Shown in pieces: positions 6,528 through 14,024 of a stretch of DNA of 14,225 bases (positions within the stretch are counted from its first letter, which is position 1; each line of letters starts with the position of its first letter). A program made the translations under genes and the position numbers. The notes beneath the pieces were generated by a model that saw only the letters and a program-made list of their open reading frames with translations, was not told the origin of the DNA and searched no databases. The stretch is from Trueperaceae bacterium (GTDB lineage Bacteria; Deinococcota; Deinococci; Deinococcales; Trueperaceae), in NCBI GenBank assembly GCA_007130445.1, contig SLSM01000111.1, forward strand, positions 1 to 14,225, read 5' to 3'.

Positions 6528-7579
6528 TGGGCCTCGCCTCCCACGGGCACGACCTCGGATCGGGTGGCATGCAGGCGCCGATCGGCGGTCCGGATCGGGC
6601 GGACACGTCGTGGTGGCAGAGCAAACCGGTACGACGCTTCCGGCGCAACCCGCTCGCGATCGTCGGCGCGCTCATCGTGTTCGTGTTCGTCATCGTGGCC
6701 ACGTTCGCGCCGCAGATGAGCGAGCTCGGGCGCACCTGCCTGCGCGACCTGGGGCTGACGGCGGTCACGGCGAGCGACGTCCGTGACCCGACCAAGGCCG
6801 TGTTCTGGCGTTCGATCGTGGCGCCACCGGCGACCTGCTACACCATCCCACGCGCGAGCTTCTCGCCCATCCCCGAGGCGCCGTCGGAGTCGTATCGCCT
6901 CGGCACCACCAGCGGTGGCTACGACATCTTCTACGGCCTGCTATGGGGGAGCCGCACGGCGTTCCGGATCGGTCTCATCGTGGTGTCGGTGAGCCTCTTG
7001 TTCGGTTTGCTCATCGGCGGTCTGGCGGGCTACTTCGGCGGTTGGATCGACGATGTCCTGATGCGCTTCACGGACATGGTGATCGCGTTCCCGAGCCTGG
7101 TCCTCGCCATCGTGATCGTCACCCTGCTCGGTCAGACGCTCACGAACGTCATCGTGGCGATCGCCCTCGTGGCATGGCCGAACTACGCGCGCGTGATCCG
7201 CTCGGAGATCCTGACGGTGAAGGAGTTGACGTACGTCGAAAGCGCTCGCGCCCTCGGCGGGCGCCACTTCCGGATCTTCATCCAACACGTGCTGCCGAAC
7301 ACGATCGCATCGATGATCGTCGTGGCCAGCCTGGACATGGGATCGGTCGTCCTGACCGCGGCTGCACTCTCGTTCCTCGGGCTCGGTCCACCCGTCGGCT
7401 ACGCCGACTGGGGTCAAATGGTGAACTTCGCGCGCGATTGGATCCTCGGTCCACCGGGCCAGCCGCTCGCGTACTGGTTCACGTCGTTCTACCCAGGCAT
7501 CACGATCTTGGTGTTCGTCCTCGGTTGGAACCTGCTCGGCGATGCGTTCCGCGACGCGTTCGACCCGCGGAACGCGTGA
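6527..7579 (+). CDS. ABC peptide transporter permease, DppC-like, with enlarged first periplasmic loop (set 2)
   Basis: This 350-residue permease starts at an ATG that overlaps the DppB stop by one base. A hydrophilic N-terminus (1-40) precedes span one (about 42-61). The first periplasmic region (about 62-125) is enlarged and holds Cys71 and Cys104. The usual LGTDxxGRDV motif is altered to LGTTSGGYDIFYGLLWGSR (125-143). Spans follow at about 148-170, 186-201, 205-218, 260-286 and 320-338. The EAA loop at about 233-260 has YVESARALGGRHFRIFIQHV, then ALSFLGLGPP (280-289). The C-terminus GDAFRDAFDP is typical. The enlarged loop faces the side where the equally enlarged set 2 binding protein docks, which suggests they evolved together (inference). 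It is the last gene of the set 2 operon. Confidence 0.93.
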   Translation: MGLASHGHDLGSGGMQAPIGGPDRADTSWWQSKPVRRFRRNPLAIVGALIVFVFVIVATFAPQMSELGRTCLRDLGLTAVTASDVRDPTKAVFWRSIVAPPATCYTIPRASFSPIPEAPSESYRLGTTSGGYDIFYGLLWGSRTAFRIGLIVVSVSLLFGLLIGGLAGYFGGWIDDVLMRFTDMVIAFPSLVLAIVIVTLLGQTLTNVIVAIALVAWPNYARVIRSEILTVKELTYVESARALGGRHFRIFIQHVLPNTIASMIVVASLDMGSVVLTAAALSFLGLGPPVGYADWGQMVNFARDWILGPPGQPLAYWFTSFYPGITILVFVLGWNLLGDAFRDAFDPRNA

Positions 7580-7747
7580 CGTGACGCCCCGGCACCCTGC
7601 GACACGTGAATGCTAAGAATCGCTGAACGCCGAGCCCGTTGGCATCTCACGTTGATCGTCTTCGGTGACATATCATGTGCTTTGAGCCGGTCCTCGCCAG
7701 AGTTGCTGTGGAGAGCCCGGCACGTCTCGTAAGTTCTAAGGAGGAAC
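7580..7747 (+). promoter_or_regulatory. Intergenic region with probable set 3 promoter and strong ribosome binding site
   Basis: TATCAT at 7671-7676 matches the -10 consensus at 5 of 6 bases and would start transcription near 7683. TTGATC (7652-7657) is only 13 bases upstream, so the -35 is doubtful. TGCTAAGAAT at 7611-7620 is a weaker second candidate. AAGGAGG at 7738-7744 sits 3 bases before the ATG at 7748 and is the strongest ribosome binding site in the window. No clear terminator for set 2 is seen here. Confidence 0.45.
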
Positions 7748-9244
7748 ATGAGAAAGGTCCTACTCATGCTCGCGGCGGCTGCGTTCGCCTTCGGCGGCGC
7801 GCACGCCTTCACCCTGACGGTGTCGCAAGGCTCGGACATCGTCACGCTCGATCCGCATCGCACCAACGACCAGCCCTCGGCGCGCGTCATGCGCCAGGTC
7901 TACGACACCCTCGTCATCCAGACCGAAGACCTCGAACTGCTGCCCGGCCTCGCCGAGAGCTGGACGCAGGTCGACGACGCGACGTGGGACTTCACCATCC
8001 GCTCCGGCGTCACGTTCCACAACGGCGACCCGCTGACCGCCGCGGACGTCGCGTTCTCGCTCAACCGGCTGCTCGACCCGGCGACTGGTGCGCCAGGCCG
8101 CTTCGTCGTGTCGCGCATCGCGTCGGTCGGCGTCGTCGACGACATGACCGTCCGCATCGTCACCGACGGACCCTTCGCGCCGCTGCTCGCGCACCTCTCC
8201 CACAACGTGACGTCGATCCTCAACGAGAGCGTCGTCACCGCCGCCGGTGAAGACTACGGCACGCGCGTCGTCGTCGGCACGGGGCCCTTCGAGTTCGTGT
8301 CGTGGGAGGTCCAGTCGCAGTTGGTGCTCGATCGCTTCGAGGACTACTGGGGCGACACGGCCCTCGCCGAGCGCGTCGTGTTCCGTCCGATCACCGAAGG
8401 CACCGTGCGGGCCATCGAACTCGAGGCCGGCGCGATCGACATCGCCTACGACCTCGAGCCGCGCGACGCGCTGCGCATGCAGAACCGCGCCGACGTCGTG
8501 ATGGCACCGGTGACGTCCCTGTCGATGCAGTACGTCGGCTTCAACGCGCAGAAGGAACCCTTCGACGACGTGCGCGTTCGCCAGGCGATCAACCACGCCG
8601 TCGACGCCGCGACGATCGTCGACGTGATCTACGAGGGCTTCGGCTTCCCGGCCGCCGGCCCGATCGGCCCCAACGTCTTCGGCTACAACGACGACCTCGA
8701 GCCCTACGCCTTCGACCCCGAGCGCGCGCGCCAGCTGCTCGCCGAGGCCGGCCTGGGCGGCGGCTTCTCGACGGTCATCTGGACCAACGACAACCCGCTG
8801 CGCATCCAGATCGCCGAGATCATGCAGGCGCAGTTGGCCGACGTCGGCGTCAGCGCCGACATCCAGGTGCTCGAGTGGTCGACGTACCTCAACGACACCG
8901 CCGCCGGCCTGCACGACATGTTCATCCTCGGTTGGGGCACCGTGACGGCCGACGCCGACTACGGCCTGTACGCCCTCTTCCACAGCAGCCAGTTCGGTTC
9001 GCCGGGCAACCGCTCCTTCTGGGGCGACGAGCGCGTGGACGAGCTGCTCGATGCGGGTCGCCGTACCGTCGACCCCGAAGAGCGCATGGCGATCTACGCC
9101 GAGGCCCAGGAGCTGATCGTGGAAGGCGCCCCCTGGCTCTTCCTGAACACCTCGATCGCCAACAACGCCACCCGCGACAACATCTCGGGCTTCGTGCCCC
9201 ACCCGACGGGCAGCCACTTCCTCCGGGGCGTGGCCAAGAACTGA
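7748..9244 (+). CDS. ABC transporter solute-binding protein, family 5 (peptide-type), secreted (set 3)
   Basis: This 498-residue periplasmic binding protein is in the DppA/OppA/GsiB superfamily. The signal peptide MRKVLLMLAAAAFAFGGAHA is cleaved after AHA (residue 20) and has no lipobox. Family landmarks are IVTLDPHRTND (31-41), LLPGLAESW, the WDFTIRSGVTFHNGDPLTAADV region with FSLNRLL, GTGPFEFVSWE, FEDYWGD, VRQAINHAVD, and LGWGTVTADADYGLYALFHS near residues 396-415. There are no cysteines, unlike the set 2 protein. Its AAGGAGG ribosome binding site is very strong, as expected for a protein needed in excess of its permeases. It is likely to bind peptides, but other family 5 ligands such as sugars, nickel or glutathione-like compounds are possible. 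Confidence 0.94.
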   Translation: MRKVLLMLAAAAFAFGGAHAFTLTVSQGSDIVTLDPHRTNDQPSARVMRQVYDTLVIQTEDLELLPGLAESWTQVDDATWDFTIRSGVTFHNGDPLTAADVAFSLNRLLDPATGAPGRFVVSRIASVGVVDDMTVRIVTDGPFAPLLAHLSHNVTSILNESVVTAAGEDYGTRVVVGTGPFEFVSWEVQSQLVLDRFEDYWGDTALAERVVFRPITEGTVRAIELEAGAIDIAYDLEPRDALRMQNRADVVMAPVTSLSMQYVGFNAQKEPFDDVRVRQAINHAVDAATIVDVIYEGFGFPAAGPIGPNVFGYNDDLEPYAFDPERARQLLAEAGLGGGFSTVIWTNDNPLRIQIAEIMQAQLADVGVSADIQVLEWSTYLNDTAAGLHDMFILGWGTVTADADYGLYALFHSSQFGSPGNRSFWGDERVDELLDAGRRTVDPEERMAIYAEAQELIVEGAPWLFLNTSIANNATRDNISGFVPHPTGSHFLRGVAKN

Positions 9245-9248
9245 CACC

Positions 9249-9301
9249 GACGCTCTTGGGATCGACGCGCGCTCGTGCGTCGCGCCGCCGATCCCAGCGT
9301 C
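9249..9301 (+). promoter_or_regulatory. Intercistronic stem-loop with 8-bp core (set 3)
   Basis: TGGGATCG (9257-9264) pairs with CGATCCCA (9289-9296). GACGC (9249-9253) pairs with GCGTC (9297-9301) after a 3-base bulge. The loop can fold further. It lies directly after the binding-protein stop, just ahead of a second, stronger hairpin. Confidence 0.45.
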
Positions 9302-9315
9302 ACTGATCCGACCAC

Positions 9316-9343
9316 GTGGGGCCGTTCGTGAGAGCGGCCCCAC
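9316..9343 (+). promoter_or_regulatory. Intercistronic 12-bp hairpin with GTGA tetraloop (set 3)
   Basis: Bases 9316-9327 pair with 9332-9343 (11 Watson-Crick pairs and one G-T wobble) around the loop GTGA, which fits the stable GNRA class. No T run follows. It occupies the same place as the hairpin of set 2, between the binding-protein gene and the first permease gene, and is likely to stabilise or partly attenuate the message. Confidence 0.6.
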
Positions 9344-9385
9344 CCCACCCGAAGCCTCTGGTCGAAGCGCGGGGCGATTCCTCCA

Positions 9386-10315
9386 TTGATCAAATATATC
9401 GTTCGTCGTATCTTGCTCCTGATCCCGATCCTGATCGGGGTCACGGTCATCGTCTTCGGCATCATGGTCTTGACACCCGGCGACCCGGCGATCCTCATGC
9501 TGGGCGAGAACGCGCCGCAGGAGGACCTGGTGGCGTTGCGCGAGAGGCTCGGCCTCAACGAGCCGATCTACGTGCAGTACGGCATCTGGCTCGCCCGAGT
9601 CGTGCAGCTCGACTTCGGCCGCTCGATCCGGTCGGGCCGACCGGTCACCGACGAGATCGTCTCGCGCCTGCCGGCCACCACGGAACTCGCGCTGTTGGCC
9701 ACGCTGCTGGCGATCGCCGTCGGTGTGCCGCTCGGGGTGATCTCGGCGACGCGCCCGAACAGCGCCGTCGACCACACCGCAACGGTCGTCGCCTTCACCG
9801 GCCTCGCCATGCCCGTGTTCTGGCAGGGGCTCGTCATGATCCTGTTGTTCGCACTGGTGCTCGGCTGGTTCCCACCGTCGGGACGGTTGGGTGGCTGGGA
9901 GTACTACGTGTTGCCCACCATCACGCTCGGCACGAGCGCCATCGCCGCGATCACGCGCATGACGCGCGCGACCATGCTCGAGACGCTCTCACAGGACTAC
10001 GTCCGCACGGCGCGGTCCAAGGGTGTGCGGGAGCGCTCGATCACCTACCGGCACGCACTGCGCAATGCCATGATCCCGATCGTGACCGTCATCGGTTTGC
10101 AGTTCGGGGCCTTGCTGTCTGGGGCCGTGATCACCGAGACGATCTTCTCGTGGCCCGGTATCGGCCGGCTCGCGATCGACGCCATCCGCTCCAAGGATTT
10201 CCCGGTCGTCCAGGGCGTCGTGATGGTGTTCGCGTTGATGTACGCCTTCGTGAACTTGGTCACCGACGTGCTCTACGCCTACCTCGACCCGCGGCTGAAG
10301 ACGCGGTACAGCTGA
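9386..10315 (+). CDS. ABC peptide transporter permease, DppB-like (set 3)
   Basis: This 309-residue DppB/OppB-family permease has close to the standard family length. The start is TTG 9386, fixed by the family N-terminus IKYIVRRILLLIP; GGGGCG (9371-9376) is a weak ribosome binding site 9 bases upstream. TPGDP is at 30-34. Spans lie at about 10-29, 100-120, 132-162, 174-190, 229-250 and 275-300. The EAA loop at about 195-230 holds LSQDYVRTARSKGV and HALRNAMIPI. The C-terminus is DPRLKTRYS. It would pair with the DppC-like protein one base downstream. The weak TTG start after two hairpins should keep output low compared with the binding protein. Confidence 0.95.
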   Translation: MIKYIVRRILLLIPILIGVTVIVFGIMVLTPGDPAILMLGENAPQEDLVALRERLGLNEPIYVQYGIWLARVVQLDFGRSIRSGRPVTDEIVSRLPATTELALLATLLAIAVGVPLGVISATRPNSAVDHTATVVAFTGLAMPVFWQGLVMILLFALVLGWFPPSGRLGGWEYYVLPTITLGTSAIAAITRMTRATMLETLSQDYVRTARSKGVRERSITYRHALRNAMIPIVTVIGLQFGALLSGAVITETIFSWPGIGRLAIDAIRSKDFPVVQGVVMVFALMYAFVNLVTDVLYAYLDPRLKTRYS

Positions 10316-10316
10316 G

Positions 10317-11180
10317 ATGGCGACCACCACCAAGGTCATCCCGCAACGTCGGCGCTCCTGGTTCACCCTCATGCGCTCGAGTCCGCGCACCGCGATCGGG
10401 GCGGTGGCATTGGCCATCATCGTCCTCGCCGCCGTGTTCGCCGAGGCGATCAGCCCCTATCCACCCAACCAGCAGAACCTTCGTAGCCGCTTGCAACCGC
10501 CCTCGGCCGAGCACCTCCTCGGCACGGACCACTTCGGTCGCGACGTCCTCTCGCGCATCATCTACGGTGGTCGTGTCTCGTTGCAGGTCGGCTTCATCGC
10601 GGTCGGCATCGCGCTCGCGGTCGGCGGCCTCATCGGTCTCCTGGCAGCCTTCTACGGTCGCTGGGTCGACTCCACCGTGTCGTTCGTCGTCGACGTGCTG
10701 CTCGCGCTCCCTGGCTTCCTGCTCGCGCTCGCGATCGTCGCAGCCCTCGGGCCGAGCCTCACGAACGTGATGATCGCCGTCGGCATCGCCAACGTGCCAC
10801 AGTTCGCCCGCATCACGCGCAGCGCCGTGCTGCAGGTGATCGAGATGGACTTCGTCACGGCCGCGCACGCGGCGGGCTCGCGCGACCAGCGCATCATGTT
10901 CAAGCACGTGGTCCCCAACTCGCTCAGCCCGGTGATCGTGCAAGTGACGCTGTCGCTCGCCGGCGCGATCCTCGCCGCAGCGGGCTTGTCGTTCCTCGGC
11001 CTGGGCGCGCAGCCCCCCACCGCCGAGTGGGGAAGCATGCTCAACAGCGCTCGCCCCTACATCCGCGACGCGCACTGGGCCGTCACGTTCCCCGGCCTCG
11101 CGATCGTCGTGACGGTGCTCGCGCTCAACATGGTGGGCGACGGCATGCGCGACGCGCTCGACCCCAGGCGGCGAGACTGA
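10317..11180 (+). CDS. ABC peptide transporter permease, DppC-like (set 3)
   Basis: This 287-residue DppC/OppC-family permease has the usual family length and serves as a reference for the enlarged homologues in sets 1 and 2. Span one is at about 26-45. LGTDHFGRDVLSRIIYGGR (68-86) is the family motif. Further spans lie at about 89-112, 122-144, 148-162, 205-227 and 255-272. The EAA loop at about 175-205 reads VTAAHAAGSRDQRIMFKHVV, followed by LSFLGLGAQPP (224-234). The C-terminus is GDGMRDALDPRRRD. The ATG starts one base after the DppB stop (TGAGATG), so the two are co-translated. No ATPase gene follows; the transcription unit ends at the hairpin at 11236-11263. Confidence 0.95.
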   Translation: MATTTKVIPQRRRSWFTLMRSSPRTAIGAVALAIIVLAAVFAEAISPYPPNQQNLRSRLQPPSAEHLLGTDHFGRDVLSRIIYGGRVSLQVGFIAVGIALAVGGLIGLLAAFYGRWVDSTVSFVVDVLLALPGFLLALAIVAALGPSLTNVMIAVGIANVPQFARITRSAVLQVIEMDFVTAAHAAGSRDQRIMFKHVVPNSLSPVIVQVTLSLAGAILAAAGLSFLGLGAQPPTAEWGSMLNSARPYIRDAHWAVTFPGLAIVVTVLALNMVGDGMRDALDPRRRD

Positions 11181-11235
11181 GCCGGAACACGAGGCTGGTG
11201 CGGCTGCGCCACGCCCGCACCGTTCGCGATCGCAT

Positions 11236-11263
11236 CGAGGCACCTCCGGCTGGAGGTGCCTCG
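11236..11263 (+). terminator. Probable terminator hairpin between convergent genes
   Basis: A perfect 12-bp stem (11236-11247 with 11252-11263) closes the loop GGCT and is followed by TTCCTG, only a weak T tract. It lies between the set 3 permease stop (11180) and the convergent cytochrome gene (ends 11293), so it may serve both strands. The rest of the 112-base gap holds nothing I recognise. Confidence 0.6.
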
Positions 11264-11292
11264 TTCCTGACACGCGGAACGGGGTAGGGCGG

Positions 11293-11871
11293 TCAGTCGG
11301 CTGCCGCGGCGAGGTCGAACGCCACGAGTCCTTCGTGGGTCAACTCGGGTGCGCCTTCCGGCAACAGTCCGGCGAGGTGCAGCACGAAGGCGGTGACGTC
11401 GAGGTACGCATCGTCGTCGAGTCGGCCCGGATCCCAGCGCGGCATCGTGGCGCGCACGTACGCGTACAGGCCGGCGGCCGAGCCGTACTTCGACAGCGCC
11501 TCGCCGTCCGCGAGCGCTGGTGCGTTCCCGAGCGAGAACACGGTCTGGGTCTGTGCGATCATCTCCACGCTCATGACGGGAGGGTTCAACGGTCCGTGGC
11601 AGCGGGTGCAGTCGTAGTGATCGGCAGGGAACGCGGCGCGGGCCTCGTCGAAGCCCTGCCCCGTTGCGCCGTGGCACGTGGTGCAGCTGAAGGCGTACAC
11701 GGCCTGACCGCGTTCGAGCTGGGATTCGACGGGAGCGGCGCTCTCGGCGCTCGAGCCGGGGTTGGACACGGCGACCACCATGGCGATCGTCACGAGCAGA
11801 ACCGTTGCGGCGAGCGTCATGCCCGATCGAGCGCGAGCGCGCGCGGAGATGTGCCGATGGCCTTCGTGCAT
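11293..11871 (-). CDS. Membrane-anchored c-type cytochrome with two CxxCH haem sites
   Basis: This protein (192 residues from ATG 11871) has an N-terminal hydrophobic segment at about 18-35 that acts as a signal or membrane anchor, placing the rest outside the inner membrane. CTTCH (63-67, then GATGQG) and CTRCH (88-92) are two covalent haem c attachment motifs. The tail, with AYVRATMPRWDPGRLDDDAYLDVTAFVLHL (about 137-166), is the usual end of a class I cytochrome c domain, and Met143 is a candidate axial ligand. It should carry electrons in a respiratory chain or to a dehydrogenase or oxidase; the partner is not in the window. The start was set at ATG 11871 because TGGTAGCGT ends 7 bases upstream. 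GTG 11877, with GGTGG upstream, would add two residues. The second CxxCH lies only 25 residues after the first, so a true dihaem protein is not certain. Confidence 0.87.
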   Translation of the reverse strand: MHEGHRHISARARARSGMTLAATVLLVTIAMVVAVSNPGSSAESAAPVESQLERGQAVYAFSCTTCHGATGQGFDEARAAFPADHYDCTRCHGPLNPPVMSVEMIAQTQTVFSLGNAPALADGEALSKYGSAAGLYAYVRATMPRWDPGRLDDDAYLDVTAFVLHLAGLLPEGAPELTHEGLVAFDLAAAAD

Positions 11872-11878
11872 CGACACG

Positions 11879-11887
11879 ACGCTACCA
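11879..11887 (-). promoter_or_regulatory. Extended -10 promoter (TGGTAGCGT) for the cytochrome gene
   Basis: On the minus strand TG-G-TAGCGT (hexamer 11884-11879) is followed by exactly 7 bases and then ATG 11871. This is the same spacing as at the GGDEF gene and implies a leaderless mRNA. GGTGG within it could instead be a ribosome binding site for GTG 11877. Confidence 0.5.
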
Positions 11888-11922
11888 CCGGTCCGCGCCG
11901 ATGAGCGTGCCCACGCCCACCC

Positions 11923-13050
11923 TCACGCGCGGGCGCGCCGCGCGGCCAGCGTCGGCTCGACCCTCCGCTCGTCCACCACGAGGGTGCCCGCCCAACGGTC
12001 GCCGATGCGCTGCGAGCGCTGCTTCCCCGGCTGCGCGGCGACTACGAGCGCGACGAGGTAGAAGGCCATCGCGTCGAGCAACCGCGCAAGGTTGCGCTTG
12101 AATGCCCGCCGGAAGCCGACCGGACCACCGTCGAGGGAGACGACGCGCAGCTTCGCGAGCCGCTTGCCGAGCGTCGTGCCCGACGTCCCTTCCCAGAGCG
12201 TGTGGTACCCGAGCCGCAGGGCACCGTACAGGGGCAGTGCGAGGAAGAGGATCGTGTCGGGCCGGGCCCGCGTCAACCAGAAGTGGCCGACCAGCGCGAT
12301 CGTGCAGAGCGCGGTGTCGATGGTGACCGCCAACGCGCGTTGCGCCAGCGTGTGCACCGGGTTGAGCGGGTCGAGCTCGTCGCTCCACTGGGCCTCGACC
12401 GAGGCGGCGGCTGCGCCACCCTTCGCGAAGGCGGCGGCGTCGTAGGCCGAGAGCGCCACGGTGTCGCGCGCCTCGATCTCGCCATCGATGCGCATCACCG
12501 CGTGCATGCGCGCAGCGGCGTCGCGCATGGACGCCTCGCCCGCGGCGCCGCGCTGGAACGACCACCAGGGGTGCACGCGACGGCCGTCCGTGAGGTCGAT
12601 CGCCACGCGGTAGCGCGCTCCGGCACCGTCACCGCCAGGCTGCTCCGGCTCTCGCTCGACGACCACGCGGCGCACGTCCCGCGCCGCGAGCTCCAGCGTG
12701 CGCACCGCGGTGGTGCCGTAGGTCGGCCGGCTCGCCGACGAGCGAGCCAACACCGGCTCTTCGACGTCGATCGCCAGGTCACCCGTCGTGCGGCGCTCCA
12801 CGCGTCGGCGTGCGCCGGCGGTGCCGAGGCCGACGGTCGCGAACGAGCCGGCGGCGAAGCCGAGGAGTCCGAGCCCGGTCAGCACCGCCAGCGACCCGGG
12901 GAGGCGGTTCAGGTCCCCGCCGACGCTGATGGCGAGCGGCGCGAAGATGGCCAGGCTGACGAGCATGAGCGCGACCCGCCACGTCGCGCGCAGGCGGTAC
13001 GTCACCACCGTGTCGCTCGCCTCGACCAGCCGCATCGGCGCGCGGCCCAT
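11923..13050 (-). CDS. Membrane protein with C-terminal RDD domain
   Basis: This protein (375 residues from ATG 13050) has two membrane spans near the N-terminus (about 26-45 and 50-76). A soluble stretch follows (about 80-230) that I do not recognise. An RDD domain covers about 236-360: RALAVTIDTALC (238-249), spans at about 243-258, 266-286 and 323-338, the conserved LGKRLAKLRVVSLDGGPVGF (294-313) and a tail with QRIGDRWAGTLVV. RDD proteins are poorly defined; some have been linked to ion transport, so no function is assigned. The start is uncertain: GTG 13065 overlaps the stop of a small upstream frame and ATG 13035 is also possible, and none has a clear ribosome binding site. The cytochrome gene lies 51 bases downstream, but has its own promoter-like element. 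Confidence 0.8.
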   Translation of the reverse strand: MGRAPMRLVEASDTVVTYRLRATWRVALMLVSLAIFAPLAISVGGDLNRLPGSLAVLTGLGLLGFAAGSFATVGLGTAGARRRVERRTTGDLAIDVEEPVLARSSASRPTYGTTAVRTLELAARDVRRVVVEREPEQPGGDGAGARYRVAIDLTDGRRVHPWWSFQRGAAGEASMRDAAARMHAVMRIDGEIEARDTVALSAYDAAAFAKGGAAAASVEAQWSDELDPLNPVHTLAQRALAVTIDTALCTIALVGHFWLTRARPDTILFLALPLYGALRLGYHTLWEGTSGTTLGKRLAKLRVVSLDGGPVGFRRAFKRNLARLLDAMAFYLVALVVAAQPGKQRSQRIGDRWAGTLVVDERRVEPTLAARRARA

Positions 13051-13061
13051 CGGCGCCGCGC

Positions 13062-13202
13062 TCACGGTCCGTACCGCCGCGTAGCCACGAGGGCGAACGA
13101 CCGTGCGCACGTGGGCGACGGCGGCGCGACCGGCTCGTCGAGCCACACGAAGGGGCACGCACCGAGCATGCGCACCTGCAACGCATCGGGCGGACGACGC
13201 AT
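13062..13202 (-). CDS. Possible small ORF (46 codons) upstream of the RDD gene
   Basis: ATG 13202 opens a 46-residue frame (MRRPPDALQVRMLG start, ATRRYGP end) whose TGA overlaps the candidate GTG start of the RDD gene as GTGA. A -10-like TACACT (13217-13212) lies 9 bases ahead of the ATG. I recognise no family, and the protein has two cysteines and many prolines. It could be a coupled leader peptide or chance; GC-rich DNA often holds open frames. Confidence 0.25.
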   Translation of the reverse strand: MRRPPDALQVRMLGACPFVWLDEPVAPPSPTCARSFALVATRRYGP

Positions 13203-13429
13203 GGTTTCGCGAGTGTAGCGATTCGACACCAGCACGCGCTTCGACGCATCGTCGACCAACCGTCCGCTGCAGGCGTGACGACGTCCGGACCGTGCTCGGG
13301 CTGCGGTGCGATGGGTCCGGCGTCACCGCGCCGCCGGCCCGGTCGACCCGAGCCCCGTTGACGGCGGGCACTCCCTCGACGCCGGCACCGTCGCCGTCGT
13401 GGGCTGAGGCTTGCCGCGCTCGGAGCGCG
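13203..13429 (-). other. Intergenic region with two hairpins
   Basis: No convincing gene is seen. Directly after the lipoprotein stop a 6-bp hairpin occurs (13415-13420 with 13424-13429, loop of 3). A larger one pairs 13280-13283 and 13285-13291 with 13314-13324, an 11-bp stem with one bulged base and a 22-base loop. Neither has a T run. One may end the lipoprotein transcript. TACACT at 13212-13217 (minus) may be the -10 for the RDD gene. Confidence 0.4.
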
Positions 13430-13903
13430 TCAGTCGAAGTCGACCACGACGGCGCCCGGTGACAGCTCGTAGAGTGCTCCAGTGCCGGCGTCGACGAGCA
13501 GCGGGGCGGTCGCGCCGACGGTCAGCAGCACGCCGAGCGTGCAACCGATCGCGCGGACCGGCTCCGCCACCTCGGTCCCGCGCGGCGGGTTGCACCACAA
13601 CACCGTGCCGATGGCGAGCAGCGCCGGCGGAGCGGCGTCGAGGGCGAGGAGCCCGCCCTGGACGCGTGGCGTGAGGTGCACCGAGCGGCTCCGGTCGCCG
13701 ACGCGCAGGGTCAACGTGTGCTCCTGTCCGCGCGCCAGCCGCAGCTCGAGCGGCGTGAAGCCCTGCGACACGCCGTCGAGGAACACCTCCGCGCGCTCGG
13801 GATGAGCATCGACCGGGACCGTCTGCGTCGTGCCCGAGACGAGCAGGGCGCAGCCGGCGAGCAACGGGGTGATGACCAACGGGGCGAGGAGCGCTCGTGT
13901 CAC
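13430..13903 (-). CDS. PEGA-domain lipoprotein
   Basis: This 157-residue protein begins at GTG 13903 behind AGGGAGGT (minus strand, 13915-13908). This start gives a clean lipoprotein signal: MTRALLAPLVITPLLAGC with lipobox LAGC (15-18), so Cys18 is lipidated. Residues about 28-75 form a PEGA domain (VPVDAHPERAEVFLDGVSQG then FTPLELRLARGQEHTLTLRV). PEGA domains are usually surface or cell-wall binding modules. Two hydrophobic stretches follow (about 83-104 and 118-138), then a tail GALYELSPGAVVVDF that resembles the end of other short PEGA lipoproteins. An upstream extension to ATG 13939 is less likely because that ATG overlaps a -10-like TAGGAT (13943-13938). The specific role is unknown. Confidence 0.82.
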   Translation of the reverse strand: MTRALLAPLVITPLLAGCALLVSGTTQTVPVDAHPERAEVFLDGVSQGFTPLELRLARGQEHTLTLRVGDRSRSVHLTPRVQGGLLALDAAPPALLAIGTVLWCNPPRGTEVAEPVRAIGCTLGVLLTVGATAPLLVDAGTGALYELSPGAVVVDFD

Positions 13904-13937
13904 GGTGACCTCCCTGGCCGAGTGCGTACGTGCAGGC

Positions 13938-13943
13938 ATCCTA
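13938..13943 (-). promoter_or_regulatory. -10-like element for the lipoprotein gene
   Basis: TAGGAT on the minus strand would start transcription near 13931 and leave a 28-base leader with the AGGGAGGT ribosome binding site ahead of GTG 13903. No clear -35 is seen. The remaining 120-base gap up to the peptidase gene shows nothing else. Confidence 0.4.
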
Positions 13944-14024
13944 GACGACGATGGCCGCGCGTGACGCCCACACGGGCAGTATGACCACGCGTGCCGCCGG
14001 CGCGGCCGCTGGCGCTGGTCCCCC

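Noticed and set aside
13066..13371. An N-terminal extension of the RDD protein to 13371.
   Set aside because: The added residues are Arg/Ser-rich with no domain or signal, and a -10-like TACACT at 13212-13217 would lie inside them.
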